DNA of 64,000 nucleotides from the NCBI GenBank assembly GCA_964538625.1, contig CAZIGH010000002.1:123041-187040 (forward strand). The letters run 5' to 3'. The notes below the pieces were generated by a model that had not been told where the DNA came from, did no database searches, and saw only the letters and a list, made by a program, of their open reading frames with translations. Of this stretch, positions 62,628 through 64,000 are shown in pieces; position 1 is the stretch's first letter, and each line of letters starts with the position of its first letter. The stretch is from JAEUHM01 sp964538625. GTDB taxonomy: Bacteria > Verrucomicrobiota > Verrucomicrobiia > Verrucomicrobiales > Verrucomicrobiaceae. The translations under genes and the position numbers were made by a program.

Positions 62628-63038
62628 CTAAGCGGTGCTGTCAGTGCCCATGTCCTGGCGCGGAGTGAAGGCTTTGCAGATGGCGGCGTGGGCGGACTCG
62701 ATGGATGGGATGCTCGCTCGGAGCGCGGCGTAGCGCATGGCAAAGCTCTCCGGGTGGGTGGATCCGGTGAGCAGATGCTGCGCTTCACCCACCAGTTCAT
62801 CCGCACGTTCAGAAGAGATGGGCGGCTTTTCCTCCATGGCTTCATCCATGATGACCACAAGCTGTGAAAGCTGACGGAGCCAAGCAAAGCGTTCGTTTTC
62901 CGTTAAGAGCTGGAGGAAGTGCATCGGAGACTGGATCACGTTTCCCTCTTTCTCATACGCGGCACGCTCCGCCAGCATGAGGATCTTGTGCAGAGCGAGT
63001 AGCTGGTTGCGTAGAGAGGGCAGGGGATGGTCATTCAT
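62628..63038 (-). CDS. Conserved hypothetical protein, 136 aa
   Basis: This is a soluble, helical protein starting MNDHPLPSLRNQLLALHKILML. The pattern ERAAYEKE ... FLQLLTENERFAWLRQLSQLVVIMDE resembles a widespread uncharacterised bacterial family with a FAWLRxLSxLIVxIDE core (from memory). No catalytic motif, signal peptide or membrane helix is evident. The frame is open to 63074; the Met at 63038 fits the family start. It is divergent from the FKBP gene with a 104-bp gap. Confidence 0.75.
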   Translation of the reverse strand: MNDHPLPSLRNQLLALHKILMLAERAAYEKEGNVIQSPMHFLQLLTENERFAWLRQLSQLVVIMDEAMEEKPPISSERADELVGEAQHLLTGSTHPESFAMRYAALRASIPSIESAHAAICKAFTPRQDMGTDSTA

Positions 63039-63142
63039 GGGCCGCAGAGTGCCCTTTTCCCGCTCTTTGTGCAAGCGTGCTTGCCGTTGGCCGTCTTGTC
63101 GCTAGCCTCCGCAGACAAGTTCAACACGTTCTCACTCCATTC

Positions 63143-63538
63143 ATGTCCGACATCGCTCTCGCCAAAGGGGAAAAGTTTCTCGAAGACAACGCCAAAAACG
63201 AGGGCGTAATCGTCACTGCCAGCGGCCTTCAGTACAAGGTCATCACCCCAGGTACGGGTAAAAGCCCGGCAGCGACTGATACGGTGGAAGTGCACTACGA
63301 GGGCACGCTGATTGACGGCACGGTATTCGACAGCTCTTACCGCCGCGGACAGTCCATTGAGTTTCCTCTGAACCGGGTCATCGCGGGCTGGACCGAGGGT
63401 GTGCAGCTCATGCAGGAGGGAGCGAAGTATCGCTTTTTCATCCCCTCGCGGCTGGCCTACGGCTCCCGTGGGGCGGGTGGCGTCATTGGCCCCAACCAGG
63501 CGCTCATCTTTGATGTGGAGCTGATCCGGGTCCGGTAA
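63143..63538 (+). CDS. FKBP-type peptidyl-prolyl cis-trans isomerase, 131 aa
   Basis: It catalyses cis-trans isomerisation of Xaa-Pro bonds and assists folding. A short helical lead (MSDIALAKGEKFLEDNAKNEGV) precedes one FKBP_C domain with VEVHYEGTLIDGTVFDSSY, VIAGWTEGVQLMQEGAKYRFFIP and LAYGSRGAGG. The lead resembles the end of the dimerisation helix of FkpA/Mip proteins, here without signal peptide, so the protein is probably cytoplasmic. The frame continues upstream to a GTG at 63077, but those residues do not fit the family. Confidence 0.92.
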   Translation: MSDIALAKGEKFLEDNAKNEGVIVTASGLQYKVITPGTGKSPAATDTVEVHYEGTLIDGTVFDSSYRRGQSIEFPLNRVIAGWTEGVQLMQEGAKYRFFIPSRLAYGSRGAGGVIGPNQALIFDVELIRVR

Positions 63539-63602
63539 GGGCGGCCTGCATTTCCCTCCAAAGCTCTCCCTTCCTGCGAAGGACGGGCCTAACATCCAGG
63601 GC

Positions 63603-63624
63603 TCTGGGCTTCCTATCGCCCAGA
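63603..63624. terminator. Hairpin downstream of the FKBP gene
   Basis: TCTGGGC (63603-63609) and GCCCAGA (63618-63624) form a perfect 7-bp stem with an eight-base loop, 65 bp after the FKBP stop, followed by TTCTTC. This is a possible terminator. I see nothing else in 63539-63755 apart from a short G-rich stretch at 63665-63705. Confidence 0.3.
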
Positions 63625-63755
63625 TTCTTCGTAAGCCTCACGGCATGAGCCTCAGGCTACTGCTTGGCTTGGGGTGGTAGAGCGGGGGAGCGGGTGGTTG
63701 GGCCGGGGTGGTTCTTCTCTTCGCCCAGGCTTCGATGAGGGGGTAGAGAATAGCA

Positions 63756-64000
63756 CTTCGCTTCCCAGGGAAGTCTCACGACTTCCTCTACGGCCCCACC
63801 GTAGAAGCAAACGTGAGTTTGCCCGCCAAGCGCTCGGACACTCATCACGCCTTCGCTTCCCAGGGAAGTCTCACGACTTCCTCTACGGCCCCACCGTAGA
63901 AGCAAACGTGAGTTTGCCAGCCAAGCGCTCGGACACCCAGCACGCCTTCGCTTCCCAGGGAAGTCTCACGACTTCCTCTACGGCTCTACCGCAGAAGCAA
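63756..64000. repeat. 95-bp tandem repeat with three hairpins per unit
   Basis: Copies start at 63756, 63851 and 63946; the third is cut by the window edge. Each unit starts CTTCGCTTCCCAGGG. It holds three adjoining hairpins: GGAAGTC-TCAC-GACTTCC, TCTACGG-CCCCA-CCGTAGA and GCAAAC-GTGA-GTTTGC (in copy 1 at 63769-63786, 63787-63805 and 63807-63822). Copies 1 and 2 differ at only a few bases outside the stems. The third copy has changes in the middle hairpin. No gene overlaps it. Confidence 0.85.

Noticed and set aside
63657..63905. 82-codon frame on the - strand at the right edge
   Set aside because: It runs through the hairpin repeat and a G-rich stretch; composition and position indicate chance.
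63756..64000. CRISPR array
   Set aside because: The repeat period is 95 bp with nearly identical sequence throughout; there are no variable spacers and no cas genes.
1..64000. tRNA, rRNA, insertion sequences, prophage genes
   Set aside because: Reading both strands gave no tRNA-like clover leaf, rRNA segment, transposase or phage protein motif.

Overview
The window looks like chromosomal DNA from a member of the phylum Verrucomicrobiota, probably near Verrucomicrobium or Prosthecobacter. This is inferred from giant secreted proteins built of GEVED and SdrD B-like repeats, M36 peptidases with RCC1 tails, a C-terminal motif of the type NLLEyalGLdP, and intergenic repeats of a style I associate with that group. 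No rRNA, tRNA, insertion sequence, phage or CRISPR array was seen. There are 13 genes, nearly all intact. Only the first is cut, by the left edge of the window.

Positions 1-35532 (+ strand) hold three tandem giant paralogues. The first (partial, at least 1671 codons visible) is made of SdrD B-like repeats. The second (4088 aa) and third (about 5958 aa) each start with a signal peptide, continue through GEVED domains, a von Willebrand A domain and assorted beta-rich modules, and end in six SdrD B-like repeats. All three finish with the same C-terminal module of roughly 410 aa. They are probably exported surface or extracellular structural/adhesive proteins. The module order of the last six repeats is the same in genes 2 and 3, so they look like copies of one ancestor.

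Positions 35544-40100 and 47124-59096 (- strand) encode two exported M36 (fungalysin) metallopeptidases. They share a head of about 850 residues and carry different tails. The second has 42 RCC1-like units arranged as three blocks of 14, best explained as six seven-bladed propellers. Between them lie an SDR oxidoreductase, a DUF4175-like membrane protein and a GT39-type glycosyltransferase on the - strand. A membrane protein with two vWA domains and a GATase1-like domain is transcribed divergently.

Positions 59349-63538 are housekeeping-like: a small conserved protein, purT, a divergent thymidine/pyrimidine-nucleoside phosphorylase, another small conserved protein and an FKBP-type prolyl isomerase. 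The convergent gap at 62409-62627 contains a long inverted-repeat element. The right edge (63756-64000) is a 95-bp tandem repeat in which every unit encodes three adjoining hairpins.

None of the gene starts has a recognisable Shine-Dalgarno sequence; most have a run of pyrimidines directly before ATG. The best candidates for something undescribed are the giant paralogue array with its shared C-terminal module, the 3 x 14 RCC1 architecture fused to a peptidase, the three-hairpin tandem repeat, and the pyrimidine-tract starts.
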